In this document: positions 9,126 through 18,038 of the stretch, piece by piece
Numbering within the stretch: the first letter of the stretch is position 1
How the letters are laid out: every line of letters begins with the position of its first letter
Assembly: GCA_016867265.1 (NCBI GenBank)
Contig: VGJW01000011.1
Location: forward strand, 1-64,000
Reading direction: 5' to 3'
DNA length: 64,000 nt
Origin: Candidatus Tanganyikabacteria bacterium
GTDB taxonomy: Bacteria; Cyanobacteriota; Sericytochromatia; S15B-MN24; VGJW01
Program-made: the position numbers and the translations under genes
Notes under the pieces: model-generated
What the model saw: the letters and a program-made list of their open reading frames with translations, nothing else
What the model was told of the DNA's origin: nothing
Databases searched by the model: none

Positions 9126-9731
9126 TCAGTAGTGGCAGGACCAGCAGTCCTTGCTGGCGCCGTACTTGTCGTGACAGGAGAGACAGGTGCCCATGCGGAT
9201 CAGGTCGATTTCCTGGCGGACCACCTCTTGCTTGGCGATGTTGCCATGGCAGTTGATGCACGCCGTCTCGGCTTCCTTCCCCTGCTTGGTCGCAAGAGCG
9301 TAAATATGAACCTGATGCGGGAAGTGCGCATGGTTTGGCAGGTCATAGACCCGATTCCACTTCACCGGGTTCAACGGATCCTTCAACACCATGTTGGGCG
9401 CGTTGCCCACCATGAACTTACCGATTTCCTTCTGCTCCCACTCTGGCAAAGCCGCCACATTGAGCGTCTTGTGACAACCGGCGCAGGTCTCCATTGACGG
9501 GATGCCGGCGTGGGCGTTCTTGTCGACGAATTGGTGGCAGTAGGTGCACGAAATGCCCCGCTTGCCGACGTGAATCTCGTGGGAAAAGAGAATCGGCTGC
9601 TTGACCGGCGCCGCATGGGGGGCCGAAAGGCTCCATCCCGTTTCGTGCGCGTGCTCGTTGTAGAGCACGAAGGCTAGGGCGCCGATGGCCACCACTGGGG
9701 CAATGGCCACGAGGGCCTTGATGGGGTTCAT
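9126..9731 (-). CDS. actA: Alternative complex III subunit A, pentahaem cytochrome c
   Basis: 201 residues from the ATG at 9731, which has GGAG 5 bases upstream; a GTG directly before it is less likely. One N-terminal membrane helix is followed by five haem-binding motifs: CTYCH, CAGCH, CINCH, CLSCH and CWSCH. This is the standard pentahaem ActA, anchored in the membrane with its haem domain outside. It heads the operon actA-B1-B2-C-D-E; no terminal oxidase genes are adjacent in this window. Confidence 0.92.
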   Translation of the reverse strand: MNPIKALVAIAPVVAIGALAFVLYNEHAHETGWSLSAPHAAPVKQPILFSHEIHVGKRGISCTYCHQFVDKNAHAGIPSMETCAGCHKTLNVAALPEWEQKEIGKFMVGNAPNMVLKDPLNPVKWNRVYDLPNHAHFPHQVHIYALATKQGKEAETACINCHGNIAKQEVVRQEIDLIRMGTCLSCHDKYGASKDCWSCHY

Positions 9732-9862
9732 CACGACTCCAATGAAGGGAAGAGAGAGCGAAGCTTGCCTGCTGGGATGGGCACAAGGTTACTAGGCCCT
9801 CTGACGGATGTCCAGACTGCCTCCACGTGTCGAACACATCTTTACGTTCCGTGACAGGACGC

Positions 9863-10606
9863 TCAGATGCGCCCTCCGTCCTCGAGCAGGGTCTGACCAG
9901 TCATATAGGCGAAGTCCTGCCCGGCAAGAGCCACGATGCTCCGCGCGATCTCTGCGGGAGCCCCGATGCGGGCCAGCGGGATACCGCGAATGATGTCCTC
10001 GCGCTGCTCAGGAGAAAGCCCGGCTTGCAGGCGGGTCTCGACATAGCCCGGCGACACGGCGTTGACACGGACCGTGGGGGCATAGGCCCGCGCCGCGGAC
10101 TTGGTCAGGGACACCACGCCCGCCTTGGCCGCCGCGTAGTGGGGCGAAGAGGGCGCACCCTCGAGCGCCCGCATGCTGGCGACCAGCACGAGGCTGCCGC
10201 CTCCCGCTTCCCGCATCCGGCCGGCCATAGCCTGGACGAGGAAGAAGACGGACTTCAGATTGACGGCAAGGACCTCATCCCAGATGTCCTCCTCGACATC
10301 GGGCCAGCCTCCACGTCGCACGATGCCATGACACAGTGCGGCCGCGGCCAGCGGGCCGGCCTCGCCCCACGCCCTCGCGACGAGGTCGCGGCAGGCATCG
10401 GCCCTGCCCAGGTCCGCGCACGCCGCCCAAGCCCTGCCCCCGGTGGCCCGGATACCGGTGACGACAGCTTCGATGGCTGCCTCATCGTGGCCCCCGTGCA
10501 CGACGACGCCGGCCCCCCTCGAGGCAAAGGTTTCGGCCACGGCCCGGCCGATACCGTGGCTCGCCCCCGTGACCAGCACCGTCCTGCCCTGCCACTCGCC
10601 GTCCAT
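9863..10606 (-). CDS. Short-chain dehydrogenase/reductase (FabG-like)
   Basis: 247 residues from the ATG at 10606, preceded by a good GGAGG site. A Rossmann nucleotide-binding motif TGASHGIG lies at about 13-20. The catalytic serine is probably in the SLVLVASM segment and the YAAAK tyrosine-lysine pair follows. The C-terminal PLARIGAPAEIARSIVALA and MTGQTLLEDGG are typical of the 3-oxoacyl-ACP reductase-like group. Substrate is not predictable: fatty-acid, polyhydroxyalkanoate or secondary-alcohol metabolism are all possible. The longer frame to 10795 would cover the divergent promoter and was rejected. Confidence 0.85.
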   Translation of the reverse strand: MDGEWQGRTVLVTGASHGIGRAVAETFASRGAGVVVHGGHDEAAIEAVVTGIRATGGRAWAACADLGRADACRDLVARAWGEAGPLAAAALCHGIVRRGGWPDVEEDIWDEVLAVNLKSVFFLVQAMAGRMREAGGGSLVLVASMRALEGAPSSPHYAAAKAGVVSLTKSAARAYAPTVRVNAVSPGYVETRLQAGLSPEQREDIIRGIPLARIGAPAEIARSIVALAGQDFAYMTGQTLLEDGGRI

Positions 10607-10657
10607 GAACCATCCTCCGGGCTTGTCCCGACGGGACGTGGCTGACAAGATAGCAGG

Positions 10658-10867
10658 ATGACACGCCGCAAGCTGCTCGCCGCCCTTCTGGTCACCGGGG
10701 GGTTGGCCCTCGCGACCTGGTCCCAGGTGACGCTGCGGGATACGACCGGTCCCCAGGTCGTCAACCGCGAATTCGTCCACGATGCCGCCGGCCATACCAA
10801 GGACGAGCTGATCGGTGTCGGGACCGGGATCGTCATGGTACTGGTCGGCGCCCTGCTCGTGATCTAG
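10658..10867 (+). CDS. Small two-helix membrane protein, unknown
   Basis: 69 residues. A basic N-terminus precedes a hydrophobic stretch LLAALLVTGGLALATW, and the last 19 residues form a second helix (IGVGTGIVMVLVGALLVI). Between them lies a hydrophilic linker of about 25 residues. It is divergent from the short-chain dehydrogenase and its stop overlaps the end of the convergent aldehyde dehydrogenase gene by 4 bases. Composition supports a real gene, but there is no recognised family. Confidence 0.5.
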   Translation: MTRRKLLAALLVTGGLALATWSQVTLRDTTGPQVVNREFVHDAAGHTKDELIGVGTGIVMVLVGALLVI

Positions 10868-12240
10868 GGGCGCCAGACCCGCGGCAACCAGCGCTCCGCA
10901 AGGGCACTCCAGCGCTCTTCATAGGGATGCAGCCACGGCTTGAACCCCCAGGGCATCCGCGGCATGTTGAGGTGCCTCCAATGCACCATGGCATCCAGGC
11001 CCTGGGTGCCGTGCACGCGCCCCCAGCCTGAATCCTTCTGGCCGCCCCAGGGAGTTTCCGGCATCGCGTGCGTCAGGATGACCTCGTTGACCATGACCGT
11101 CCCGGTCTCGAGGCGCGCAGCCAGGGCCCTCCCCGCCGCGACGTCACGGCAGAAGACGTAGCCGAGCAGGCCGACCTCGCTGTCATTCGCCAGATGCACG
11201 GCCTCGGAAACGTCCATCACCGGACACATCGGCAGCAGGGGGCCGAACGTCTCCTCCCGCATCACCCGTGCATCCGGAGGACACGGGGCGAGGACCGCCG
11301 GGGCATAGTATGGCGATGGGAATGAGGCTGCAGGACGCATGACCTCGGCACCGCGGGCCACGGCATCCTCGATCTGCGCATCCCACCGGGTCGTCGCCTC
11401 GGGCATCGTCGGTCGCCCGACGTCGAAACCGGGACGCAAGCCAGCAACCTGCTGCCGGACGAGCCCGAGCAACTCGGCCCAGAGCTCGCGCGGCACGTAC
11501 ACCCGCTCGATGGCCGCGCAGACCTGGCCGCAGTTGGCAAAGGCGCCCCATACCAAGGTCCGTGCCGTCGCCTCGAGGTCGGCATCCGGCATGACAATGG
11601 CCGGTGCCTTGCCTCCAAGCTCGAGCGTCGTCGGAATCAGCCGCTCGGCTGCCGCCACCGCCACATGGCGCCCACCGCCAACCGAGCCGGTGAAGACCAC
11701 GTGGTCGGGACGCGCCGCTATGAGCGCCTGCCCCGCCTCAGGCCCACCCTCGACCACGATCAGCAAGTCGGGATCTCCGCCCGCCTCCCGCCACCAGCGC
11801 TCCAGCAGGCGGGATGAGCCGGGTGTCCGTTCGGACGGTTTGAGCACCACGGCATTTCCGGCAAGCAGCGCCGTCACGGCATCGCCGACGCCGACGGCAA
11901 CGGGAAAGTTCCAAGGCGCCAGAATCCCCACCACCCCGAGGGGGACAGGCACCAACTCCGACCGACGATGCCTGGCGAGATGCAGCGGAATCCGCCTGGG
12001 GCGCAGGTGCCGGGGAACATGGCGCATCTGGTAGCGGATGCTGTCGAGCAAGGGCAGCACCTCGTGGAACAAGGCCTCGAAGCGCGGCTTGCCCGTCTCT
12101 GCGACCAGGGCATCGGCGAGTTCGCCCATCCCAGCAAGGATCCGACGCCACCACGGACGGAGCGCCCGGGCCCGGCTTGCAGGAGTCATCGCCCCCCAGG
12201 CCTGTTGGGCGCTTCGGGCGCGCAAGACGGCTTCCTGCAT
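10864..12240 (-). CDS. Aldehyde dehydrogenase family protein
   Basis: 458 residues, NAD(P)-dependent aldehyde oxidation family. Visible key residues are the active-site asparagine in PWNFP (about 111), KPSE (about 134), the general-base glutamate in LELGGK (about 207) and the catalytic cysteine in GQVCAA (about 241). Its length is slightly short compared with the usual 470-500 residues, because the N-terminus lacks the usual first strand. A proline/tryptophan-rich C-terminal extension (MPWGFKPWLHPYEERWSAL) resembles the membrane-associated or long-chain/succinate-semialdehyde-type group. It starts 42 bases from, and divergent to, queG. Confidence 0.87.
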   Translation of the reverse strand: MQEAVLRARSAQQAWGAMTPASRARALRPWWRRILAGMGELADALVAETGKPRFEALFHEVLPLLDSIRYQMRHVPRHLRPRRIPLHLARHRRSELVPVPLGVVGILAPWNFPVAVGVGDAVTALLAGNAVVLKPSERTPGSSRLLERWWREAGGDPDLLIVVEGGPEAGQALIAARPDHVVFTGSVGGGRHVAVAAAERLIPTTLELGGKAPAIVMPDADLEATARTLVWGAFANCGQVCAAIERVYVPRELWAELLGLVRQQVAGLRPGFDVGRPTMPEATTRWDAQIEDAVARGAEVMRPAASFPSPYYAPAVLAPCPPDARVMREETFGPLLPMCPVMDVSEAVHLANDSEVGLLGYVFCRDVAAGRALAARLETGTVMVNEVILTHAMPETPWGGQKDSGWGRVHGTQGLDAMVHWRHLNMPRMPWGFKPWLHPYEERWSALAERWLPRVWRP

Positions 12241-12282
12241 GTGTCGGTTTCTCCGTCAGGCCGGTTCCTGCATGATGACAGC

Positions 12283-13383
12283 ATGCACGTTGATTGGGAC
12301 GCCCTGTGTGCCGAGGCCCATGCCCTCGGTTTCGATGCCATCGGGGCGGCACCCGCTGAGCCGTCGCGTTACGGCACGCAATTCCGCACGTGGTTGGCAC
12401 TGGGCCGGAACGGACCGATGACGTGGCTCGAACGGGACCCGGAGCGTCGCATCGACCCGAGGCTTGTTCATCCGACTGCCCGCAGCGTGATCGTCGTGGC
12501 GATGCGGCATGACCTCCCTCCGGCAGGACCCATGCCCGAGGACGTACCCCGGGGCCGCATCGCCTCCTATGCCGTGGGCGAGGACTACCACGAAATCATG
12601 ACGCCTCGCCTGCGTGCACTGGCGGAGCACATCGGCGATCCGCTCGCACGCGCCTACGTCGACACGGGACCCGTGCTCGAACGCAGTGCGGCCGAAGCCG
12701 CAGGCCTGGGCTGGATCGGTCGCAACTGCAACCTCATCGTGCCGGGCCAGGGATCGTTCACCTTTCTAGGCGTGATGCTGAGCAGCCTCGAGACTCCTGC
12801 GCCCCGACAGGTTACGATCTCCTGCGGTCGCTGTACGGCGTGCCTGGCTGCCTGCCCGACGGGCGCCTTGACAGGTCCGAACCAGATGGATGCCCGGCGC
12901 TGCATCAGCACCCTGACCATCGAGACCCGCGGCATGTTGGCCGAAACCGACCGCCCCCTGCTCGCCGACTGGGTCTATGGCTGCGACCTCTGCCAGGAGG
13001 CCTGTCCGTGGAACAGGAAGGCAGCAGGCACCCGCGAACCGGCAATGAAGGCCCTGGCGGACCGCCTGTATCCTTCCCTTGACGAGCTTCTTGCCCTCGA
13101 TGCGGCCGCATTTTCCTCGCGGTTTCGGCGGAGCGCCATCAAGCGCACCAAGCGGGAGGGCCTGGCGCGCAACGCGGCCGTGGTGCTGGGAAACAGCGCG
13201 CACAAGGATGCTGCTGCCGTCCTCGAGCAACACCAGGCCCACGACTTGCCTGTCGTGCGTGCCCACGTGGCCTGGGCACTGGGCCGTCATCGGGCAGGCG
13301 GCGTGCTGAGGCGCATGCGGTCCCGCGAGCAGGACGCCGGGGTCACGGCCGAGATCGACAAGGCATTGTTGGGAATCCGTTAA
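12283..13383 (+). CDS. queG: Epoxyqueuosine reductase QueG
   Basis: 366 residues from the ATG at 12283. This cobalamin- and [4Fe-4S]-dependent enzyme performs the last step of queuosine synthesis in tRNA. Two ferredoxin-type cysteine clusters, CGRCTACLAACP and CDLCQEACPWN, lie in the second half. The region around YHEIMTPRLRAL and GPVLERSAAEAAGLGWIG is the conserved QueG core, and the C-terminus has HEAT-like helices. A longer frame from 11968 overlaps the aldehyde dehydrogenase gene and is not supported. Confidence 0.95.
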   Translation: MHVDWDALCAEAHALGFDAIGAAPAEPSRYGTQFRTWLALGRNGPMTWLERDPERRIDPRLVHPTARSVIVVAMRHDLPPAGPMPEDVPRGRIASYAVGEDYHEIMTPRLRALAEHIGDPLARAYVDTGPVLERSAAEAAGLGWIGRNCNLIVPGQGSFTFLGVMLSSLETPAPRQVTISCGRCTACLAACPTGALTGPNQMDARRCISTLTIETRGMLAETDRPLLADWVYGCDLCQEACPWNRKAAGTREPAMKALADRLYPSLDELLALDAAAFSSRFRRSAIKRTKREGLARNAAVVLGNSAHKDAAAVLEQHQAHDLPVVRAHVAWALGRHRAGGVLRRMRSREQDAGVTAEIDKALLGIR

Positions 13384-13439
13384 ATCGCACAAGGAGACCC
13401 GCATTCTCCGGTAAAACACAGGGGAGAGGTATCAACTGC

Positions 13440-13742
13440 ATGAGCACCATCAAGGCCAACACCCCCCTGGCGCAGAAGGCTGCCCCGGTCAAGGTCGAGA
13501 ACCAGTCCTTCGATTTCGGTGCCATCGCACAGGAAGTCGGGATGGCCCGCAAGACTCTGGGTGAGGACAAGTTCAAGGCCGAGAATCCCGGCCTGTGGCA
13601 GAAGACCAAGGAAGTCTTCTCTTCAGGTGCCAAGAAGGACCGTCTCCAGCGCATCGAGAACGCCGAAGCCTTCGAGAAGCTGTTCGACCAGCTCATGAGC
13701 CTGGTGGCCAAGGCCAGCAAGGCCGTCTTCGGCGAAGCCTGA
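13440..13742 (+). CDS. Small unknown protein, 100 residues
   Basis: A helical, charged protein with the sequence pattern FDFGAIAQEVGMARKTLGED and a lysine-rich middle (KTKEVFSSGAKKDR). There is no signal peptide or known motif. A strong GGGGAGAGG ribosome site lies about 10 bases upstream of the ATG, so the gene is probably well expressed. It follows queG in the same direction. Confidence 0.6.
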   Translation: MSTIKANTPLAQKAAPVKVENQSFDFGAIAQEVGMARKTLGEDKFKAENPGLWQKTKEVFSSGAKKDRLQRIENAEAFEKLFDQLMSLVAKASKAVFGEA

Positions 13743-13800
13743 TTCACCGGCGCGCCATCCGCGGTCCTCTTGCCCTCAAGGCAGGGGGGCCGTGTCCGTT

Positions 13801-13817
13801 GGGCAGACCGTCTGCCC
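13801..13817. other. Short perfect inverted repeat between convergent genes
   Basis: GGGCAGAC and GTCTGCCC flank a single C, forming a stem of 7-8 bp. It sits in the gap between the small gene ending at 13742 and the convergent coiled-coil gene ending at 13823. No T-run follows on either side, so it is not a typical intrinsic terminator; it may still help end transcription. Confidence 0.4.
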
Positions 13818-13822
13818 GGAGC

Positions 13823-14707
13823 TCAGCGCGGCCCGAGGCCGAACAGGCCGAGAAATCCGCCCTTCTTGGCCGGCTTGGCTTCGGGTGCCTGCAACTGGCC
13901 CGTCGGCGTCCGCGAGGGCAAGGGCAGGCGAATGGGCTGTGGCTCGGGGAACAGCTTGGAGAATTCGGGGTCGCCCGCCACCTCGGCAGGCAAGCGTTCG
14001 AGTTGGTACAGCTTGCCCGCAATCGCGGGCGTGCGCATGGTCTGCAGCTGTTGCAGGGCATCACGCCCCGCCATGCGACGCACTTCGTCGACTTGCTTGG
14101 AAAGTTGAGGCAACGCCGCTGCGAGTTCGTCGTAGGTCTGCAAGGCCAGCTGCAGCCGGGGCACCAGTTGGGCCTGCGTCTTGAGGCGTTCCTTGAGACG
14201 ATTCAGCTGGGCCAGTTCAGGTGGCGCGTAACGTCCGGGCTTGCCCAACGCGCCCGCAAGCATCCGCATCCGCGGCGCCATGTCATCGACGGCCAGGCGG
14301 GCACTCGCCAGAATCGACTGCGCCTCAATCAGCCGCATGTTCGTCAGGTCTTGGTTGGTGACCCGCAACGGCGAGGTGTCCGCCCTGCCTGCGGCTAGTG
14401 ACGCCGGTTGCCGCGTCTGGGCATCCTCGAACCCTTCGGAGGCCGCCTTGATCATCTGATAGAAGCCCATCTTCTGCTCGATGCGGCTGATGGCCTGATT
14501 CCGCTGGGGGCTAGGCGGTTGCGCCCGCAGCGTCTCCAACTCGGCATTCTGTTGCTGGGCGAGCTGGTCCAGGTAGTCGAGACGCATCCTGAGCTCGCGC
14601 GTCGTGGCCCGGATCTGTTGTTCGAGACGCGCGGCATCGAGTTTGGCCTGCTCGGAGACGCCGCAGCGATTCTCCTGTGTGCCCTGCGATTCTTGCGACG
14701 AAGCCAT
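13823..14707 (-). CDS. Coiled-coil protein, unknown
   Basis: 294 residues, strongly helical, with heptad-rich coiled-coil segments at about 20-65 (LEQQIRATTRELRMRLDYL) and 165-215. There is no signal peptide. The C-terminus ends in a basic, glycine-phenylalanine-rich tail (AKKGGFLGLFGLGPR). No domain is recognised. It is divergent from the NHL-repeat lipoprotein gene. Confidence 0.55.
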   Translation of the reverse strand: MASSQESQGTQENRCGVSEQAKLDAARLEQQIRATTRELRMRLDYLDQLAQQQNAELETLRAQPPSPQRNQAISRIEQKMGFYQMIKAASEGFEDAQTRQPASLAAGRADTSPLRVTNQDLTNMRLIEAQSILASARLAVDDMAPRMRMLAGALGKPGRYAPPELAQLNRLKERLKTQAQLVPRLQLALQTYDELAAALPQLSKQVDEVRRMAGRDALQQLQTMRTPAIAGKLYQLERLPAEVAGDPEFSKLFPEPQPIRLPLPSRTPTGQLQAPEAKPAKKGGFLGLFGLGPR

Positions 14708-14779
14708 AAGGTGTGCGTACCCCCCCCGCCACGTGCATTAACCCCGAAACACAGCAATTCGGGCGGGTAGGATACAAGC

Positions 14780-16879
14780 ATGCGCCTGACTTCCGTGCGC
14801 CTTCTGTTCGTGGCCACCTTGGCCATGGTGGCCTGCAGGCTGCCTGAGGTCCCTTCGCCCCCCGTGACCGCGGCCGTGCCTGTGTCCGTGGCCGCGGACG
14901 CAACCAAGGCCTTGCCCTTCTCCCCGATGACCGGCTTGGTCCTCGCCCCACCCCACGCCGGTCCCGGGGCAAGGCTGACCCTGTTGGGCCAGGATCTCGG
15001 TCGACCGGGCACACGGGTCCGGGTCGGCGGCCGGGAAGCGCTCTGGGAAGTCCTGGCCAGGCGTGTCCAAGGCGCGACGGACCTGATCGCCGTGACCGTT
15101 CCCCTAGGGGCGCGGACCGGCGTGCTCGAGGTCATGCAGGACGACGAGATCCGCACGGCCCCTATCGCCATCCTCTCGAGCCTGACGGTGACGAGCGGAA
15201 CGTTGGACCTTGCTGCACCCGGTGTCCGGACACGCCTCGAATGGCGCGGAACGGACACCGCGGGGACCGTGATCGACCGGCCGCGCGTGTCCTGGCTGGC
15301 TGACCCTGGCGACCTCGTCACGATAGATGCCAGCGGCACCTTGACGGCCCTGCGCGCAGGCCGCGTGCAACTCACGGCCCAGAGCGGCTTCATCGTCAGT
15401 CCGAGACAGACAACAGCCGTGATCCTCAGCGATGCACCCGACCCGATCCTGGTCGGCACCTCATCGCTGCTCTTTCCCTTCGGTGCGGAACCGATGCCCT
15501 TTGCCGACAAGCTTGCCCTCACCACCGAGGCCGGCACGGCATCGCTCATCGAATACCAGCCGACCCCTGCCAGCGTGGCACGCGTCGGACGAATCACGGA
15601 CATGATCTATCCGTTCCGCCTTGCCCCGCGCACGCAGACCGTCCAACAGGAAGGCATCCTCTTCGTCGACAGCACGGCCGGCAGGGTCCGGTTCGTGTCC
15701 CTCTCGGGCAGTGGCCCGTCCCAGTCCGTGACGTGGACGGCCGTCGGTGGCGGCACGACCCTTCCCAATCCCGAGACGACCCACGAGATACGCCTCATCG
15801 AACCGTGGGGCATCGCCGAGTGCCAGGATCCCTACCTGATCAACGGCGGCACGGCGGCCGCGACCTATGCCGGCAGGCGGATGGTCGTAATCACGGATGC
15901 CGGCCGCAATCGGGTCTACGGATGGCTCCCCGATCCCCCCACCGATCTGAGGATGGACGATCGCATCAGGGACAGCGTCTTCCCCTTGATGGGTGGCAAC
16001 CCGGCACCTGCCGCGACGCCCGTGCCCAATGCGTCGGCCAGCGCGACTCCCAATCAACGGTTCGAAGCCGGCGACTCCGTGCCGCTGGACGCCCGAGGCA
16101 TCATCGAGGCGGATAAGGCCGGACTCGCCTTGCCCCGCGGCGTCACGGCCGGGCGCATGATTGGCGGCACGACAAGGATCTTCATCGCCGACTCCGGCTA
16201 CCATCGCATCCGCATGCTGGTGCGTTATGCCCCGTCCTCCGCGCGCAATGCCCGCAACACGACGGGCTACGTCACGACGCTGGTGGGTACGGGGAAGCGG
16301 GGCAACGGCGTGGATCTGGCCACGAGCGTGCTCTCGACGAACCTCTACACGTTGCCCATCGCGGCACCCATGGATGTGGCCCTGCACGAGTTCTCGAAAA
16401 ACTCCGCGGTGCTTAACCCGATCCCCAACGACCTGGATCAGAATCTTTACATCGCGGACACCGACAATCGGTCCATCCTCCGCTTGAGCCTCGAGTCGCC
16501 CGTCCGGAACAACGGCGGCCCCTCGACCGGCACCAATGCCGTCGAACGCAAGTTGGGCCGCGTCCGCTTCGAAGCGTGTCCCTTGGGCTATCCCGTCCAG
16601 TTGCAGCTGGCCGCCGATCCCAACGTGAGCACGAATGCCGACCTCCTGATCGCGGACACAAGCGGCAACGCCGTCTGGCGCTACGACATCCAGTCCGACT
16701 TGATGACGGCGACGCTCAAGAGTTGGCTCGGCAGGCCGAACCTGAGGACGGCTTACCCCGGCCTCCTCATGCCGACGGCCGCCACGCTGGGCAGGGATGC
16801 CGGCACCATATTCGTGGCTGACTCGTTCAACCACTTGATCCGATCGATGGACGCCACCTCGAGCCGGGCCTGTCCGTGA
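14780..16879 (+). CDS. Large NHL-repeat predicted lipoprotein
   Basis: 699 residues. A signal peptide ends at AMVAC (Cys19), so it is likely a surface or periplasmic lipoprotein. Residues about 50-130 resemble an IPT/TIG Ig-like domain (LTLLGQDLG, VRVGGREALW) and about 180-210 a bacterial Ig-like domain (ASGTLTALRAGRVQLTAQSG). From about 290 onward there are NHL-propeller signatures: VVITDAGRNRVYGW, IFIADSGYHRIR, LYIADTDNRSILR, LLIADTSGNAVWR and IFVADSFNHLIR. It is therefore an extracellular propeller with adhesive or scaffolding character. Function unknown. Confidence 0.75.
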   Translation: MRLTSVRLLFVATLAMVACRLPEVPSPPVTAAVPVSVAADATKALPFSPMTGLVLAPPHAGPGARLTLLGQDLGRPGTRVRVGGREALWEVLARRVQGATDLIAVTVPLGARTGVLEVMQDDEIRTAPIAILSSLTVTSGTLDLAAPGVRTRLEWRGTDTAGTVIDRPRVSWLADPGDLVTIDASGTLTALRAGRVQLTAQSGFIVSPRQTTAVILSDAPDPILVGTSSLLFPFGAEPMPFADKLALTTEAGTASLIEYQPTPASVARVGRITDMIYPFRLAPRTQTVQQEGILFVDSTAGRVRFVSLSGSGPSQSVTWTAVGGGTTLPNPETTHEIRLIEPWGIAECQDPYLINGGTAAATYAGRRMVVITDAGRNRVYGWLPDPPTDLRMDDRIRDSVFPLMGGNPAPAATPVPNASASATPNQRFEAGDSVPLDARGIIEADKAGLALPRGVTAGRMIGGTTRIFIADSGYHRIRMLVRYAPSSARNARNTTGYVTTLVGTGKRGNGVDLATSVLSTNLYTLPIAAPMDVALHEFSKNSAVLNPIPNDLDQNLYIADTDNRSILRLSLESPVRNNGGPSTGTNAVERKLGRVRFEACPLGYPVQLQLAADPNVSTNADLLIADTSGNAVWRYDIQSDLMTATLKSWLGRPNLRTAYPGLLMPTAATLGRDAGTIFVADSFNHLIRSMDATSSRACP

Positions 16880-17000
16880 AACCGGGATTGCGACCCAATT
16901 AGCATCTTGTTGTCGCAGCGAGGCCCGGAATACGTTACGGCGATAGCCCATGGGGTACATCGCAAGCAGGGACGCCCTATGCCGGGCGCGGGAGAGCGCA

Positions 17001-18038
17001 TTGGGAACCGATCTTCGCTACGGCCTGATCAACACCTTCTCGGTGATCGACCGGTTTCGGCAGAATGTGCTCTTCAACCTTCAGGGAGCGGTATCGGCGG
17101 GCTTCAACCGCAAGAACACGCAACTGACAGTCTCGAGCAGCCTGACCAGCTTCACCGATGCGGCCTCGGGCGGTGCGAGCCGCGCATCCCGTGTCGGCAT
17201 CCGGGGCGGCCCGAGCGAACTTCGTATCTCGGCAACCGGCATCGACTTCCTGCAGGGCGGCCTTTCCCAGAAGGTCGGCAAGTTCACCAACATCGCCATC
17301 AATGACAAGGCCCAGGGACATTTCTTCGCCGTCGCCGAATCGCTCAGGCCCGGGGCACGGGTCCTGCTTACGCGCGATGGCGAGTTCCAGTGGGAAGAAC
17401 AGAAGGACGGAGCAAACCGGTCGAGCAACCGCCTCTGGTTGCTCAAGAATTCCCGCAACCTGTATGTCCTGAGAGCCCAGGACATCGAGTCCGACCCCAC
17501 CAAACCAGGCTTCTTCCGGGTCAAGGAACTGCCGCCGGGCGACCAATCCGGGATGATGACTTCGACCTCCTACCAGCGGGACGCCACGCTGGCCGGTCCC
17601 GCCGGGAGTGATCCGAGGACGGACGCCCTGCAATGGCAACCTGATCGACTGCGCGGCATCATCGGGTTTACCGGTGACCCCTTCGACATGACGCCCGGCG
17701 AGCGTGCCAACCCGCTCAACAACAACTCCGCCCTCGCCATCGTCAAGGTCCCCAGCCAAGGCACCCTGACGGACTCCGCCTTCGGTGGCGCCATCTACGA
17801 GACGAACATCTCCAACCGGGCCGGCATCACCATCGAGAGCTATGCTACACGCCGTGCCAGGGGTGGTGAAGGCTTCATCGAGGTGCAGAGCGAGACACTC
17901 GAGCAACCCGACTTCAACAGCATCGAACGCGAGAGCAACATCACGCTGGATGTCGCCAACTTCGTCTACAAGAACCTGACCAAGATGCTGGACGACTACA
18001 ACAACTCCATCGACCAGCTCATCAACCTGGTCAAGTAA
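17001..18038 (+). CDS. Flagellar hook/rod-like protein (FlgE/FlgG-related), divergent
   Basis: 345 residues from the TTG at 17001, chosen for the GGGAGAG site 5 bases upstream; an in-frame ATG at 16950 is possible. The early segment NVLFNLQGAVSAGFNRKN matches the position of the ANNLANVNTTGFKR motif of axial proteins. DFLQGGLSQKVGKFTNIAIN resembles the DFSQGxL-x-LDLAI region followed by the usual FF. The C-terminal VANFVYKNLTKMLDDYNNSI resembles the terminal helix needed for axial assembly. Sequence is clearly diverged. No other flagellar gene is near, so a flagellar role is not certain. Confidence 0.6.
   Translation: MGTDLRYGLINTFSVIDRFRQNVLFNLQGAVSAGFNRKNTQLTVSSSLTSFTDAASGGASRASRVGIRGGPSELRISATGIDFLQGGLSQKVGKFTNIAINDKAQGHFFAVAESLRPGARVLLTRDGEFQWEEQKDGANRSSNRLWLLKNSRNLYVLRAQDIESDPTKPGFFRVKELPPGDQSGMMTSTSYQRDATLAGPAGSDPRTDALQWQPDRLRGIIGFTGDPFDMTPGERANPLNNNSALAIVKVPSQGTLTDSAFGGAIYETNISNRAGITIESYATRRARGGEGFIEVQSETLEQPDFNSIERESNITLDVANFVYKNLTKMLDDYNNSIDQLINLVK

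Noticed and set aside
6929-9256. Long open frame antisense to actB1
   Set aside because: Composition is low-complexity and there is no domain; actB1 is certain on the other strand.
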